64,000 bases of DNA from Hippea maritima DSM 10411 (GCF_000194135.1 NC_015318.1:1-64000), one strand, 5' to 3'. Shown: positions 20,857 through 31,147, counted from the stretch's first letter. The notes: generated from the sequence alone by a model not told the origin. Numbers and translations are program-made.

Positions 20857-23056
20857 TCTGTTTTTCCTCATCAGGGTATTCAATTCTGTGGTGGAATATG
20901 CCCACCAGAACATTTACAAAACTCGTTGTTATCTTGTTTAAATCCTTTAACGTCAATTCACACTCGTCCAATTGACCATCCAAGAAAATCTTATTGGTTA
21001 TCTCCCTCACAAAATCGTTTAGATGGGCGACTGTTGGATTGGAGAGGGTTTTTGATGCGGCTTCTACCTCGTCTGCTATCATAACGATACCAGCTTCCTT
21101 GGTTTGTGGCTTGGGGCCTGGGTATCTAAAATTCTCCTCTTTGGGATTAAGACCATTCTCTTTTGCTTTATTGTAAAAGTACTTTATAAGGCTTGTGCCA
21201 TGGTGTTGCTGTATGATGTCTATAATGTAATTACCTAACCTATGTTTTTTGGCTATTTCGACCCCATATTTTACATGGTTTTTGATGATTAATGCACTTA
21301 TTGATGGTTTTAGGTTGTCATGAGGGTTTATCCCGTCTGTTTGATTCTCTACAAAATACATCGGTTTTTTAATCTTACCTATATCGTGATAGTATGAGCC
21401 AACCTTTGCTATTAGTGGATTTGCACCGATCTCACTTGCTGCTGCCTCAGCTAAACTTGAAACAACAATGCTGTGGTGATATGTACCCGGTGCTTTAATG
21501 GCAAGCTCTTTTAGTAGGGGGTTATTGAGATTTCCCAACTCCAGAAGTTTTATGTCTGTAGTCATGTTAAATGTATATTCAAATACCGGTAGTAATCCGC
21601 TTACTATGATAGATGAAAGGACTCCGCTTCCAAGGCCAAGAACAAGCTCTGTAGCCATAACCTTGTTAATCTGACCACCCTTTAATAGATGGAATATGAC
21701 TATAAGAATTATGCTGCTTAAGGAGACGTATATGCCCGCTTTTATTATGCCGGTTCTGGTTCTTTCGCGTCTTATACCCAAGGCTCCTGCTATACTGCCA
21801 AAAAATACGTAAAGCCCAAAATTAGACGCAGAATCAGCGGATGTTATGAGCCATGAGGAAACACTTAAAAGTATGGATGTCAAAAAGGCTAATTCAAAGT
21901 CTATCATTATTGCAAGCATCATAGCTGCAACGGCAAACGGAGTGCTGAACATAATAGCGCTTTGAGGAAAGTCTGCAGAAGAGAAACTAACTACATTTGC
22001 CAGGTAGTTAAATAACTTAAAGATCAAGAATTGAATTATAATGAGTGTTTCTGTTATGCTTAATATCCTTCTTTTTGTTAGCCATTTGTTTTTTTTGGCC
22101 TTGGTTATTTCGTATATTTTAAACAAGACTATGGACATAAGGAAGAATAGGAGTATATTGGCTATGAATTTTACATAGGCATTCTCTTTTTGTTTTATTG
22201 AGTTTAATGCATTTAGCTTTAAATAGTCTGCCTTTGTAATCACATCCCCGCTGCGGACGATGATTTCGCCTTTTGATATTTTAAAGAAAACCTTGTTTAC
22301 TTTCTTGGCGGCTTCCTCTTTCTTTTTCTGCGTAGCCAATGAGTTAAAGGTCAGGTTTGGCATGATGAGTTGTGATATTAGATCCCAAACTGTATTGCGC
22401 AAGCCCGCATCGTCTATCTCATCCCTTAATGTATTGTATGCTATAATTTTAGCCCTTAATACATCGGTTACATCGTCTTTTGGTATAAGTTTTTCCTCAT
22501 CAGGTTTTTTTATATCCCTTACTATTATTTTGTTTGGAGAGAATTTATATAGCTCTCTTACAGATGGAACAATATATAATCCTTGAAGCTCTTTTAGTGC
22601 TATTGAGGCGTATTTTATTATCTGTTTTGGCTCATACTTCAGAATCCTTAAGTATAGAGTGTGGCTAGGTTTTATCTTTAGGGTTTTGAAAAATTGATCT
22701 ATTGAGCTTTGGGGGTCTTGGGGATTTATCAAAGAGAAGGCCTTTTTTATGGAGTCTATAGTTGACGATATGGCTTGAGGGTTGTAGTCAAATACGGGAG
22801 GAACGTTGTTTAGGGCACTCTCAACCCTCTTTTTTGTAGCCTCTTTATCTTCAACAAGCATAGAAACGGTTGATCGTATGGTTTTTGGCGCTATATCGCC
22901 TACCTGGAGGTTGTAGTATGTAGATGACGAACGTGGTAGATTGATTAGGATGATGGCCAAGAAAAACAAACCCACTACCACATGTTCGTTAAACAGTCTG
23001 TCTAATTTGTGGTATATGTTTTCTTTTAGCTTTTCTTTTTTGCCTTTATTTTCCAT
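20825..23056 (-). CDS. PgpH-like 7TM-HD phosphodiesterase
   Basis: Membrane HD-domain protein; characterised relatives (PgpH) hydrolyse cyclic di-AMP, which is the inferred role here. Order: cytoplasmic N-terminus, one membrane helix (about 30-50), an extracytoplasmic 7TMR-HDED domain (to about 280), then about seven membrane segments (about 285-480), and a C-terminal HD domain with YHHSIVVSSLAEAA and SYYHDIGKIKKP. The ATG at 23056 shares one base with the guaA stop (TAATG); a GTG 9 nt upstream is also in frame. About 743 residues. Overlap with ybeY suggests co-translation. Confidence 0.9.
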   Translation of the reverse strand: MENKGKKEKLKENIYHKLDRLFNEHVVVGLFFLAIILINLPRSSSTYYNLQVGDIAPKTIRSTVSMLVEDKEATKKRVESALNNVPPVFDYNPQAISSTIDSIKKAFSLINPQDPQSSIDQFFKTLKIKPSHTLYLRILKYEPKQIIKYASIALKELQGLYIVPSVRELYKFSPNKIIVRDIKKPDEEKLIPKDDVTDVLRAKIIAYNTLRDEIDDAGLRNTVWDLISQLIMPNLTFNSLATQKKKEEAAKKVNKVFFKISKGEIIVRSGDVITKADYLKLNALNSIKQKENAYVKFIANILLFFLMSIVLFKIYEITKAKKNKWLTKRRILSITETLIIIQFLIFKLFNYLANVVSFSSADFPQSAIMFSTPFAVAAMMLAIMIDFELAFLTSILLSVSSWLITSADSASNFGLYVFFGSIAGALGIRRERTRTGIIKAGIYVSLSSIILIVIFHLLKGGQINKVMATELVLGLGSGVLSSIIVSGLLPVFEYTFNMTTDIKLLELGNLNNPLLKELAIKAPGTYHHSIVVSSLAEAAASEIGANPLIAKVGSYYHDIGKIKKPMYFVENQTDGINPHDNLKPSISALIIKNHVKYGVEIAKKHRLGNYIIDIIQQHHGTSLIKYFYNKAKENGLNPKEENFRYPGPKPQTKEAGIVMIADEVEAASKTLSNPTVAHLNDFVREITNKIFLDGQLDECELTLKDLNKITTSFVNVLVGIFHHRIEYPDEEKQNELNGDSKKT

Positions 23057-24576
23057 TACTCCCACTCAATTGTTGCTGGTGGTTTTGAGGATATATCGTA
23101 TACCACCCTATTTATACCCTCAACTTCGTTTATGATGCGGCTTGATATCTTGCCCAAAAGTTCATAATCTATTTTGCTAAAGTTTGCTGTCATACCGTCG
23201 ACACTGTCTACCGCTCTTATTGCCAAAACGTTTTCATAGGTTCTTTTATCGCCCATAACGCCGACGGAGCTTACAGGCAATAAAACGGCAAAAGCCTGCC
23301 ATATATCGTTATATATATTGGCCTTTTTTATCTCCTCTATTAGTATTGCATCAGCTTCCCTTAAAATCTTGAGCCTTTCCTTTGTTATCTTGCCTATAAT
23401 TCTTATGGCCAAGCCAGGTCCAGGGAAGGGGTGTCTGTTTATAAATTCTTCATCAATGCCGAGCTGTCTTCCGAGTTGTCTAACTTCATCTTTAAAAAGT
23501 TCACGCAACGGTTCTATGAGCTTGAAATTCAAATCCTTAGGCAGCCCCCCTACATTATGATGGCTTTTAATTGTGGCCGATGGTCCTTTAACTGAAACAC
23601 TCTCTATAATATCTGGGTAGAGTGTGCCCTGGGCTAAAAACTCTGCATTGTTGTATTCCTTAGCAATTTTGGCAAAAACATCGATGAATGTATGGCCAAT
23701 AATCTTCCTTTTTTTCTCCGGGTCTTCAATCCCTTTGAGCCTTTCCAAAAACAACTCAGATGCATCCTCGTATCTTATGTTTACATTGAGTTTTTTAAAT
23801 AGGTTTAAAACATATTCTGGTTCATTTTTCCTTAAAAGGCCTGTATTCACAAATACACCTACAAATCTATCACCTATAGCCTTATTCATCAAGACGGCCA
23901 CTACGCTTGAATCAACTCCTCCGGATACGGCGCCTATTACGCGCTTGTCTTTGACGGTTTGCTTAATTTTTTCTATCTGTTGGGTCAAGAAATTACCCAT
24001 ATTCCAGTTGGCTTTAGCGTTGCATATTTCAAATACGAAGTTGGATAAGAGTCTTTTGCCCTTCTGAGAGTGGTAAACCTCCGGATGGAACTGAACTGCC
24101 CATATCCTTTTGTTTAGATTTTGAATGGCAGCAAACGGTGAGTTGTCTGTTTTTGCTACAGCCTCAAAACCCTCAGGAAGACTCTCCAGCCTATCCCCAT
24201 GGCTCATCCAGACAATTGTATTATCTATTTCTCTGTCGATCAGGGGATTTTCTTTTAGAAGTTTTAGTTTGGCAAGGCCGTATTCTCTCTTTTGAGCTTT
24301 GGCTATAACGCCGCCGAACCTATTCGCTACAACCTGCATGCCGTAACATATGCCAAGAATTGGGAGATTGAGGTTGAATATTTCCTTTTTAGGCAGAGGC
24401 GCATCATTCTCATATATGCTTGAAGGTGAGCCCGAAAGGATAATGCCTTTGACATCAACTTTGTCAAAATCCTTGTTAAACGGTATGATTTCTGCATATA
24501 CGCCAAGCTCTCTAATTTTTCTTGCTATAAGTTGGGTATATTGGGATCCAAAATCCAAAATAACGATTTTATCCAT
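23056..24576 (-). CDS. guaA: GMP synthase (glutamine-hydrolysing)
   Basis: Converts XMP to GMP using glutamine and ATP. The N-terminal class I amidotransferase has [18 protein letters not shown], the nucleophile cysteine in LGICYGMQ and the histidine/glutamate pair in QFHPEVYHS. The ATP-pyrophosphatase domain has the P-loop SGGVDSSV, and the C-terminal dimerisation domain ends KPPATIEWE. The ATG at 24576 is chosen because GGTGG sits 5 nt upstream; the in-frame GTG at 24585 is less likely. About 506 residues, full length. Confidence 0.97.
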   Translation of the reverse strand: MDKIVILDFGSQYTQLIARKIRELGVYAEIIPFNKDFDKVDVKGIILSGSPSSIYENDAPLPKKEIFNLNLPILGICYGMQVVANRFGGVIAKAQKREYGLAKLKLLKENPLIDREIDNTIVWMSHGDRLESLPEGFEAVAKTDNSPFAAIQNLNKRIWAVQFHPEVYHSQKGKRLLSNFVFEICNAKANWNMGNFLTQQIEKIKQTVKDKRVIGAVSGGVDSSVVAVLMNKAIGDRFVGVFVNTGLLRKNEPEYVLNLFKKLNVNIRYEDASELFLERLKGIEDPEKKRKIIGHTFIDVFAKIAKEYNNAEFLAQGTLYPDIIESVSVKGPSATIKSHHNVGGLPKDLNFKLIEPLRELFKDEVRQLGRQLGIDEEFINRHPFPGPGLAIRIIGKITKERLKILREADAILIEEIKKANIYNDIWQAFAVLLPVSSVGVMGDKRTYENVLAIRAVDSVDGMTANFSKIDYELLGKISSRIINEVEGINRVVYDISSKPPATIEWE

Positions 24577-24577
24577 T

Positions 24578-25882
24578 TTAACCACCTATAACACAGTCTG
24601 CTATAGCAATATCGGGACTGCCTATGCTACCCAAGAAGTAGAGGTTGTCCGATACAGCTATAATGCGTTTTACCATATCGTAGAAATTATCGGCAAATGT
24701 TGCAGCCTTAAAGTAGCTTACCAATTCTCCGTTGTGGACTAAAAATCCGTTTATACCTAAGGAGAAATCACCGCTGATGGGATTTGCCATGTGTAGCCCC
24801 ATTACATCTATGATGTATATGCCGTCTATCATATTTAGAAGTTTATCCCTGTTTGTGGTTTTGTCGGGTTTTATGTACAGGTTGAACGGTCCGACTTTTG
24901 GCATAGAATCAAAACCGCCCCTTTTGGCATTGGCTGTGTTTGGCATGTTGAGTTTGTTTGAGGTGTATGTATTATGCAGGAATGTTTTGAGAATGCCATT
25001 CTCAACAATAGTGGTATCTGTTCTTTCAACTCCTTCATCATCTGAATGCATACTGTTTGGCCGTTTCTCTATTTTTTTGGCGTCGATTATTGTTATGTTA
25101 TCAGAAAACACCTTCTCGTTCAATTTATCCTCAAACGGTGTTGTGTGGTTTATAACATAATAGCCGTTAAAAGCACCGATAAAGTGGGCCAGTATGTCTC
25201 TGAAGGTATTGTTTGATATGATTAGGCTGTATTTTTTTGTATCAATAGATGTTGGGTATAGCTTATTTACCGCAAGACTTGAGGCCTTTTTGTATAGAAA
25301 CTCAAAATCTATTGTATCTATGCTATCGCTGTCTAAAGCATAATAACCCAAATCCGATATCTTATCCTCAGCAAGCACCTCTATAGCCGATGAGACGTGC
25401 GTTTTTCCGAATGATACATTAAGGCCGTAGCTGTTTGCTATCTCAGTTTGAGAGTAAAATATACCTATGGATGTGGATTTTACCTGTCTTATCCTTTCAT
25501 CAAAGTCTTTGGCTTTAAAAGAGATTTCTTTGAGTTTGTCCTTTATTAAATGCTCCTCTATTTTTGGTTTTTCAATGTCGGTTGTTTTAAATGCTTCAAT
25601 TTTTGGTATTGTTTGAGCATCTACGTCTTTTACTATTTTGCTTGCTTGTTTTAAGTCATTCACTATTTTATCTAAGTTAAATTCATCGGCAAGGCTTGTG
25701 TATCCAAAAACCAACTTGTTACCCTTAACAGCCCTTATGCCAACACCCTTATTTTCTGTTAGCTGTTTTGAGAAGTCTTTTAGGTTCTTTAGCTCAAAAC
25801 CTTCATCTTTTGAGTATTCCACAAAAACTTCTACAGCATCGAATTCGTCTGATATTTTGTTTAGAATGTCAGAAGCTAACAC
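24578..25882 (-). CDS. pmbA: TldE/PmbA-type metalloprotease subunit
   Basis: Member of the TldD/TldE (PmbA) family. It lacks the HExxxH zinc motif found in TldD, so it fits the non-catalytic TldE partner; no tldD lies in this window. The N-terminal domain contains the family helix [16 protein letters not shown], and the C-terminal half holds [18 protein letters not shown] and CVIGG at the end. The start is GTG at 25882 with GGAGG 6 nt before it, overlapping dgt by 14 nt. 434 residues. A role in processing modified peptides or toxins is known for relatives only. Confidence 0.87.
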   Translation of the reverse strand: MLASDILNKISDEFDAVEVFVEYSKDEGFELKNLKDFSKQLTENKGVGIRAVKGNKLVFGYTSLADEFNLDKIVNDLKQASKIVKDVDAQTIPKIEAFKTTDIEKPKIEEHLIKDKLKEISFKAKDFDERIRQVKSTSIGIFYSQTEIANSYGLNVSFGKTHVSSAIEVLAEDKISDLGYYALDSDSIDTIDFEFLYKKASSLAVNKLYPTSIDTKKYSLIISNNTFRDILAHFIGAFNGYYVINHTTPFEDKLNEKVFSDNITIIDAKKIEKRPNSMHSDDEGVERTDTTIVENGILKTFLHNTYTSNKLNMPNTANAKRGGFDSMPKVGPFNLYIKPDKTTNRDKLLNMIDGIYIIDVMGLHMANPISGDFSLGINGFLVHNGELVSYFKAATFADNFYDMVKRIIAVSDNLYFLGSIGSPDIAIADCVIGG

Positions 25883-26903
25883 TACTCCCCTCCCACGGTT
25901 TCGGCAAGAATATTTGTTGGTATAAGTTTAGCGCAAATCTGTCTGTCATGCCAGAAATATAATCAATAACAACCGTTTCTGTCTCCTCTGAGAAGTGTTT
26001 TTTTATCCTGTGTGGATTATCCATAAAGTAGTCAAACAGGTCACTAATTATCTTTGATGCTTTGTTTACCTCACTCATAACCTTTTGGCTTAAATAGACA
26101 TTTTCAAATAAAAAATCCCTCAAGGCATTTAAAGCTTGCAGCTTTTCTTTTTCCATGGCTATAAAGTTATAATTATTATCTTGCGTTGAGCTTATCACAC
26201 TTTTAACCATAGTGGCTATTCTTTCTGCATGTGTATGGCCTAACTCATCTAGTATGTCTTTGGGTATACTGTTGCTTTTTATTATACCAGCTCTTATTGC
26301 ATCGTCTATATCGTGATTTACGTAGGCTATTATGTCTGCTATGCGGACAATTTGGCCCTCAAGTGTTTTGGCAAGATGCGCTTTATCTTTAGGTATTATA
26401 TCTCCCCTACCTTTGGAGTGTTTTAAGATGCCATCGCGCACCTGGTTGGTTAAATTTAATCCCACACCGTCCTTTTCTATAACATCAACCACACGTAAGC
26501 TTTGAATCCAGTGTTTAAAGCCCTTCCTGGATTTTTCGTTTAATATTTTTTCTCCGGCATGTCCAAAAGGTGTATGGCCTAAATCATGCCCTAAAGCTAT
26601 AGCTTCCGTTAAGCTTTCATTTAAAAGTAGGGCTTTAGCTATTGTGCGTGCAATCTGGGATACCTCAAGTGTATGGGTCATTCTTGTTCTGTAGTGGTCA
26701 CCATTTGGTGAAAAAAAGACCTGTGTTTTGTGCTTAAGCCTTCTAAAGGCCTTGGAGTGGATAATTCTGTCTCTATCCCTCATGAAGTCCGTTCTTACGC
26801 TATCCTTTTCATCGCCTTTAGGCCTTGTTGCATTTTTTGATAAAAAAGCAGCCCTATGGAGGGTATCTTCTTCTATTTTTTCCAATATTTCTCTGATTAG
26901 CAT
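25869..26903 (-). CDS. dgt: dGTP triphosphohydrolase-like HD protein
   Basis: Deoxyguanosinetriphosphate triphosphohydrolase-like protein, expected to release tripolyphosphate from dNTPs. The HD motifs are clear: RTRMTHTLEVSQIARTIA and ALGHDLGHTPFGHAGE; a later VRIADIIAYVNHDIDDAIRAG supplies the last aspartate. The 344-residue length fits the short subfamily. It overlaps the downstream pmbA homologue by 14 nt and the upstream gene by 7 nt. Substrate preference cannot be told from sequence. Confidence 0.92.
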   Translation of the reverse strand: MLIREILEKIEEDTLHRAAFLSKNATRPKGDEKDSVRTDFMRDRDRIIHSKAFRRLKHKTQVFFSPNGDHYRTRMTHTLEVSQIARTIAKALLLNESLTEAIALGHDLGHTPFGHAGEKILNEKSRKGFKHWIQSLRVVDVIEKDGVGLNLTNQVRDGILKHSKGRGDIIPKDKAHLAKTLEGQIVRIADIIAYVNHDIDDAIRAGIIKSNSIPKDILDELGHTHAERIATMVKSVISSTQDNNYNFIAMEKEKLQALNALRDFLFENVYLSQKVMSEVNKASKIISDLFDYFMDNPHRIKKHFSEETETVVIDYISGMTDRFALNLYQQIFLPKPWEGSSVSF

Positions 26904-27328
26904 AAATCTAATTCTTTTAAGAGCCGGTACCAGAGGGAGTCCTCAATAGTCTCAACCTCTAAAAAAGCAGCCTCTCTTTTTATGTAAAATGGGGCATCTG
27001 CCAGAACACCCAACACTAGTCCATCCTCTATGTTTATGGGAAGAAACTTTGGTTCTGAGTTTGAGTTTATCACCCTTATTGCTGCTTTGTTTTCATATCC
27101 ATCCAGGACAATTATTGCATCAACAGAAAGTCCTATAGAATTAAGTAGCTTTAGCATGAGTTCATAAATACCGTTGGAGGGAACATAAACTCCGTGCATC
27201 AGAAGGGATATGAATTTGGCTTTTGAGTATTCTACAGGGAATTTGTAGTAAAAACCGTCCATATCTTGGCAATATACATCGCCGTGGCCATTGCCCATCT
27301 CAACATCAACTATTTGGAGTTCAACCAT
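26897..27328 (-). CDS. Bifunctional nuclease family protein (DUF151)
   Basis: Small protein of the DUF151/bifunctional nuclease family, 143 residues. Recognisable blocks are the central VYVPSNGIYELMLKLLNSIG, followed by AAIRV and the PINIEDGLVLGVLADAPFYIKREA segment typical of the family. Some plant members have DNase/RNase activity; the bacterial function is not settled. It overlaps dgt by 7 nt and lies 11 nt after miaB, suggesting one transcript. Confidence 0.82.
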   Translation of the reverse strand: MVELQIVDVEMGNGHGDVYCQDMDGFYYKFPVEYSKAKFISLLMHGVYVPSNGIYELMLKLLNSIGLSVDAIIVLDGYENKAAIRVINSNSEPKFLPINIEDGLVLGVLADAPFYIKREAAFLEVETIEDSLWYRLLKELDLC

Positions 27329-27339
27329 TGCTTTTTCCT

Positions 27340-28605
27340 TTAAATGAGTTCTCCTACTAATGAGTGTTTTAGGGCTTTTATTATCTTAACCCTCAAGCAA
27401 TCACCTGCTTTAATATTATCCCTAAAGTTAAAATTGACAACTATGTTTTGCCTATTTCTGCCAGAAAGCATTCCCTCTTTTTTGGCTTTACCTTCAACTA
27501 ATACCTCGACAATTTTGCCTTCGTAGTTTTTCAGTTTCTTTTGTGTGATTTGAGCCTGCAACTCTTGAAGGTAATTGAGTCTTTTTAGTTTGGTTTTCTC
27601 ATCTATCTGCCCTTTCATTTGGCTGGCTTTGGTTAGAGGTCTTTTTGAGTATTTAAATGAAAACGATGTATCGTATTCTACCGTTTTTAGCACATCTATA
27701 GTTTCTAAAAAATCCTCTTCGGTTTCTTGTGGGAACCCTACAATTATATCTGTGGTTATTGAGCCTTGCGGTATGGTCTCTTTGAATAGCATGACCTTTT
27801 CTAGGTAATCTTCTTTTGTATAGCCTCGTCTCATCAGCTTAAGTATCTTATTTGAACCGGACTGAAGCGGCAGGTGAATATGCTCACACACCTTATCCAA
27901 ATCACGCATAGCATCAATTAATTCTTTGGAGAAGTCCTTTGGGTGTGATGTTGTAAATCTAATGCGCTTCAATCCATCTATTTTGTTTACCTCATATAGT
28001 AGATCTACAAAGTTATATTCTAAACCTTTACCGTATGAATTTACATTCTGTCCAAGTAGCATTACCTCTTTTGTACCTTTATCTGTTAATCTTTTTATTT
28101 CCTCAATTATTGCCTCTTTTTTTCTTGATATCTCCCTTCCCCTGGTGTAAGGAACTATGCAATAGGTGCAAAAGTTGTTGCAGCCGTACATTATATCAAC
28201 AAATGCACTTACACCTTCAACATGAGGGAAGATATAATCTGGGTTATCCATTCTTTCTTTTATAAATGCGCCTTTTTGGGGGGTTTTTGCAATCTTATAG
28301 AACTCATCTATCGTGTTTGTTCCTACTACTATGTCGGCTACTCTACTTAGTTTTTCGTAGTTTATCTGGGCAACACAACCCATAGCCACAACGGTTGCAT
28401 TTTTGTTTTTAAACCTCAATCTTCCTATCTCACTATATATTTTGTTTTCGGCCTTTTCTCTAACGGCGCAGGAATTTACAATTACAAGGTTTGCCGATTT
28501 TATATCATCTGTCATTTTCCAGCCGTTTTGTGTAAGGATGCCTATAACCTTTTCTGAGTCCCTTTCGTTCATCTGACAGCCAAATGTTTTTATATAGAAA
28601 TTCAT
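27340..28605 (-). CDS. miaB: tRNA-2-methylthio-N6-dimethylallyladenosine synthase
   Basis: Radical SAM methylthiotransferase that adds a methylthio group at A37 of tRNAs. The N-terminal UPF0004 domain has FGCQMNERDSE with further cysteines (NSCAVREKA, MGCVAQ); the radical SAM cluster is YGCNNFCTYCIVPYTRGRE (CxxxCxxC); the C-terminal TRAM domain is at about 360-421. The GCQMNE start and TRAM arrangement favour MiaB over MtaB or RimO. 421 residues. It overlaps mltG by 4 nt. Confidence 0.95.
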   Translation of the reverse strand: MNFYIKTFGCQMNERDSEKVIGILTQNGWKMTDDIKSANLVIVNSCAVREKAENKIYSEIGRLRFKNKNATVVAMGCVAQINYEKLSRVADIVVGTNTIDEFYKIAKTPQKGAFIKERMDNPDYIFPHVEGVSAFVDIMYGCNNFCTYCIVPYTRGREISRKKEAIIEEIKRLTDKGTKEVMLLGQNVNSYGKGLEYNFVDLLYEVNKIDGLKRIRFTTSHPKDFSKELIDAMRDLDKVCEHIHLPLQSGSNKILKLMRRGYTKEDYLEKVMLFKETIPQGSITTDIIVGFPQETEEDFLETIDVLKTVEYDTSFSFKYSKRPLTKASQMKGQIDEKTKLKRLNYLQELQAQITQKKLKNYEGKIVEVLVEGKAKKEGMLSGRNRQNIVVNFNFRDNIKAGDCLRVKIIKALKHSLVGELI

Positions 28606-29555
28606 CTTAGATACTTCCTTATGTTTTTGTTATGTTCTTTTAATGTTTTGCTAAACACCATCTCGCCGTTTTTCTTGGAGATAAAGTATAAATAGTTTGT
28701 TGGTTTAGGGTTGTATGCTGCAAAGAGGGCATCCCTGCCAGGGTTGCAAATAGGGGCAACGGGTAGGCCCACATGCTTATATGTATTGAATGGATTGCTC
28801 AGATTGGTTGTTGAGTCCATCTGAAGAGGCATATGTTTTTTTAGCCTGTTGTAAATTACGCCTGCCACAAGCTGCATATCCTTTGTTGTGGTTGCTTCTT
28901 TCTGAATTATAGAGGCTATTATAAGCTTGTCATAATCGCTCTTTTCAACTTTGTTTTTGTGAGAAATATCCTTGAGTACGTCCCTGAAACGTCGGCATGC
29001 AAGGAGTGCAATTGTTTCAGTTTTCTCCTTTATTGCTATATAGTAGGTGTCTGGATAAAAAAAGCCTTCCAATGTTTTAGCTGGAAAATCTATACATTTT
29101 TTAATGAAACTCTCGTTGTCGGAAAGCTCAAGTAGTTTTGAGCCATCGAAGTCGTTTTTATTTAGGATTGAGGCTATCTTTCTAAGGGTTAGCCCCTCGG
29201 GTATAGTTATCTTTTTTGTGTATAGCTCTGGATTTGTAAGCTCTTTAAGGATTTGTTTTGGCGTGTAGTCGGTATAAAACAGGTGCACGCCCGCTTTTAT
29301 GTTTCTTGCTCTGCCGGTTAATCTTAGGTAGTAGTAAAACCAGTCGCTTCTTATTAGAAGCCCATTGGATTTTAACTCTTTTATTATGCTTTTTACAGGC
29401 TGATTTTTATGTATCTCTAAATAGATGGGCTTATGAGTTTGGGATGGCTTTGTTTTTAGGAAGTTGTTAAATTTGAAAATTGTAAAAATTATAAATGCTA
29501 TGACTATTAGCGATATGGATATGTTGGCTATGAGTAATTTCTTTAAAAAACTCAT
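28602..29555 (-). CDS. mltG: Endolytic murein transglycosylase MltG
   Basis: Membrane-anchored enzyme that cuts nascent glycan strands. One N-terminal transmembrane helix (about 8-28), a LysM-like region, then the YceG domain with the catalytic glutamate in TLEGFFYPDTYYIA, then ASIIQKEA, MPLQMDSTTNLS and VAPICNPGRDAL. The 317-residue length is normal. It overlaps ruvX by 4 nt and miaB by 4 nt. The mltG-yqgF pairing is common in bacteria. Confidence 0.94.
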   Translation of the reverse strand: MSFLKKLLIANISISLIVIAFIIFTIFKFNNFLKTKPSQTHKPIYLEIHKNQPVKSIIKELKSNGLLIRSDWFYYYLRLTGRARNIKAGVHLFYTDYTPKQILKELTNPELYTKKITIPEGLTLRKIASILNKNDFDGSKLLELSDNESFIKKCIDFPAKTLEGFFYPDTYYIAIKEKTETIALLACRRFRDVLKDISHKNKVEKSDYDKLIIASIIQKEATTTKDMQLVAGVIYNRLKKHMPLQMDSTTNLSNPFNTYKHVGLPVAPICNPGRDALFAAYNPKPTNYLYFISKKNGEMVFSKTLKEHNKNIRKYLR

Positions 29556-29962
29556 ATTAGGGAATCTAAATAACCTTGAAGAATAAAGGTTGCTGCTATT
29601 TTATCTATAACTTTCTTTTTGTTTTTTCTCCCCTTTACATTTGCCTTGTTTAGAATTCTTTCTGAAAACCTTGTTGATAATCTTTCATCCCATTCAACAA
29701 TCTCTATATTTTCTATCTTACAAGCCAACTCATTTATGAAATCTTCTGTTTCTAAGGCCCTTTTGCCTTTTTCTCCTTTTAGGGTTATAGGCATACCAAC
29801 AACGATCCTTGTTATTTTGTTTTTTTTAACAATCTCTTTTATTTTATCTAAGTATTCGCCGTCTGTGTCTATAACGCCGTGAGGTAGGGCTATTGTGTTT
29901 GTTTCGTCGCTTATGGCTATACCTATCTTTTTCGTTCCGTAGTCTATGCCCAAAATCCTCAT
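29552..29962 (-). CDS. ruvX: Holliday junction resolvase-like protein YqgF/RuvX
   Basis: RNase H-like fold protein involved in pre-16S rRNA processing; some relatives resolve Holliday junctions. The N-terminus reads ILGIDYGTKKIGIAISDE with the first acidic residue, followed by VVGMPITLKGEKG, EWDERLSTR and a C-terminal IDKIAATFILQGYLD. The length of 136 is typical. It is the first gene of a minus-strand operon (ruvX-mltG-miaB and onward), with GAGGGG 2 nt before the ATG region and a promoter candidate just upstream. Confidence 0.93.
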   Translation of the reverse strand: MRILGIDYGTKKIGIAISDETNTIALPHGVIDTDGEYLDKIKEIVKKNKITRIVVGMPITLKGEKGKRALETEDFINELACKIENIEIVEWDERLSTRFSERILNKANVKGRKNKKKVIDKIAATFILQGYLDSLI

Positions 29963-29975
29963 AACCCCTCGCCTA

Positions 29976-30004
29976 ACTATAATAATTTAGGCTTTCAAAA
30001 GCAA
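29976..30004 (-). promoter_or_regulatory. Candidate ruvX promoter
   Basis: On the minus strand, TTGCTT (30004-29999), a 17-nt spacer and TATAGT (29981-29976) resemble a sigma70 promoter. The start codon is 13 nt after the -10 box. A 6-bp inverted repeat, GCCTAA/TTAGGC (29971-29992), overlaps the -10 box and could be an operator or chance. Divergent from the amidase gene. Confidence 0.4.
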
Positions 30005-30009
30005 GAAAT

Positions 30010-30039
30010 TTGGCATTTTTATTAAAAATAAGCTATAAA
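30010..30039 (+). promoter_or_regulatory. Candidate amidase promoter, possibly leaderless
   Basis: TTGGCA (30010-30015), an 18-nt spacer and TATAAA (30034-30039). The gene's ATG is at 30047, only 7 nt after the -10 box, so the transcript may begin at or next to the start codon. A weak AGGTG lies at 30041-30045. Confidence 0.45.
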
Positions 30040-30046
30040 TAGGTGT

Positions 30047-31147
30047 ATGAAAAAGATTCTTATCATTCTATTTTTGCTATGGGGTTTTACGGCAAAAGCA
30101 AGCGGTTTAGTGTCCTTAGAGGAGTTTAGTTGCTTAAAACTTTCACCTAATGTTCAGAACATCATTCTGACCTTTGATAGAATAGAAAATTATAGGTTTA
30201 TAAAGCTCTCCCAAGATTACTGGTATATAGCTATACCAGGTAAGATAATATCCATAAAAACAAAGTTCAAACCGTGCGGTTTTATAGATAAGGTGCTTGT
30301 CAGGATTATTAAGGGTGAAACGCGCATATTTTTTAAGATGAAAGGTAATGCTTCTTATAGATTTCGAATAGTTTTATCAGGCAGCGGCAGGTTTTTGGTG
30401 ATACGCATTCAATCCAGCAAAACCTTTATACAACCAGGTTTAAAGACAAAAGAGTCTAAACTTAAAGCTGCAAAAAGAAGACCCATTATTGTCATAGACC
30501 CGGGTCATGGCGGTAAAGACCCAGGAGCCATAGGTATTCTGGATAAAGAAAAGAATGTAGTTTTATCTATTGGAAGGTATGTAGCCCGTATGCTTAAAGC
30601 AGACGGGTATAAGGTCTATATGACGAGAAATAAAGATGTTTACCCTACGCTTGCAGATAGGGTAGAGCTTGCCAATAAGGTCAAAGCCGATGTTTTTGTT
30701 TCTATTCATGCTAACTACTCACCCAAAAAACGGAGGGATGCCAAAGGCCTTGAGGTCTATTTTTTGAATACTACATCAGATAAAAGGGCGCTTTCTCTGG
30801 CTGCAAGGGAAAACGGCATGAGCCTCTCCCAGCTTGGGGATTTAAATCGCATAATACTCTCGCTTATTCAGACCAAAAAGATTCAATACTCCAAGGTTCT
30901 TGCATCTAAGGTTTATAGAGAAATGCTGCTTCATGGCATAAGGATTTACAAGGGTTATAAGGGTAGAGGTGTAAAGCAAGCACCGTTTTATGTATTAGTG
31001 GGGACGAGGTGTCCTTCAATATTAATAGAAACAGCTTTTATTAATAATCCTACAGATGCCGTTTACCTGCATAAAAATTCGTTTAAAAAGGCTTTAGCTA
31101 TGGGTATAGCATTGGGTATTGAGCAGTTTCTAAGATTGAATCGCTAA
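30047..31147 (+). CDS. amiC: N-acetylmuramoyl-L-alanine amidase (AmiC/LytC type)
   Basis: Zinc amidase that cleaves the stem peptide from N-acetylmuramic acid during daughter-cell separation. It has a signal peptide (about 1-19), an AMIN-like N-terminal beta domain (about 25-125) and an Amidase_3 domain with IVIDPGHGGKDPGAIG (zinc His), a downstream Glu in KEKNVVL, SIHANYS (second His) and SILIETAFINNP (catalytic Glu). 366 residues. It is a single gene on the + strand between two minus-strand groups; its 3' end overlaps pheA by 18 nt. It is the natural candidate partner for the EnvC-like activator at 15501-16661. Confidence 0.94.
   Translation: MKKILIILFLLWGFTAKASGLVSLEEFSCLKLSPNVQNIILTFDRIENYRFIKLSQDYWYIAIPGKIISIKTKFKPCGFIDKVLVRIIKGETRIFFKMKGNASYRFRIVLSGSGRFLVIRIQSSKTFIQPGLKTKESKLKAAKRRPIIVIDPGHGGKDPGAIGILDKEKNVVLSIGRYVARMLKADGYKVYMTRNKDVYPTLADRVELANKVKADVFVSIHANYSPKKRRDAKGLEVYFLNTTSDKRALSLAARENGMSLSQLGDLNRIILSLIQTKKIQYSKVLASKVYREMLLHGIRIYKGYKGRGVKQAPFYVLVGTRCPSILIETAFINNPTDAVYLHKNSFKKALAMGIALGIEQFLRLNR

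Noticed and set aside
23056-23065. GTG start for the PgpH-like protein at 23065
   Set aside because: The ATG at 23056 sits in a TAATG coupling with guaA and needs no additional residues; the longer start is possible but not preferred.
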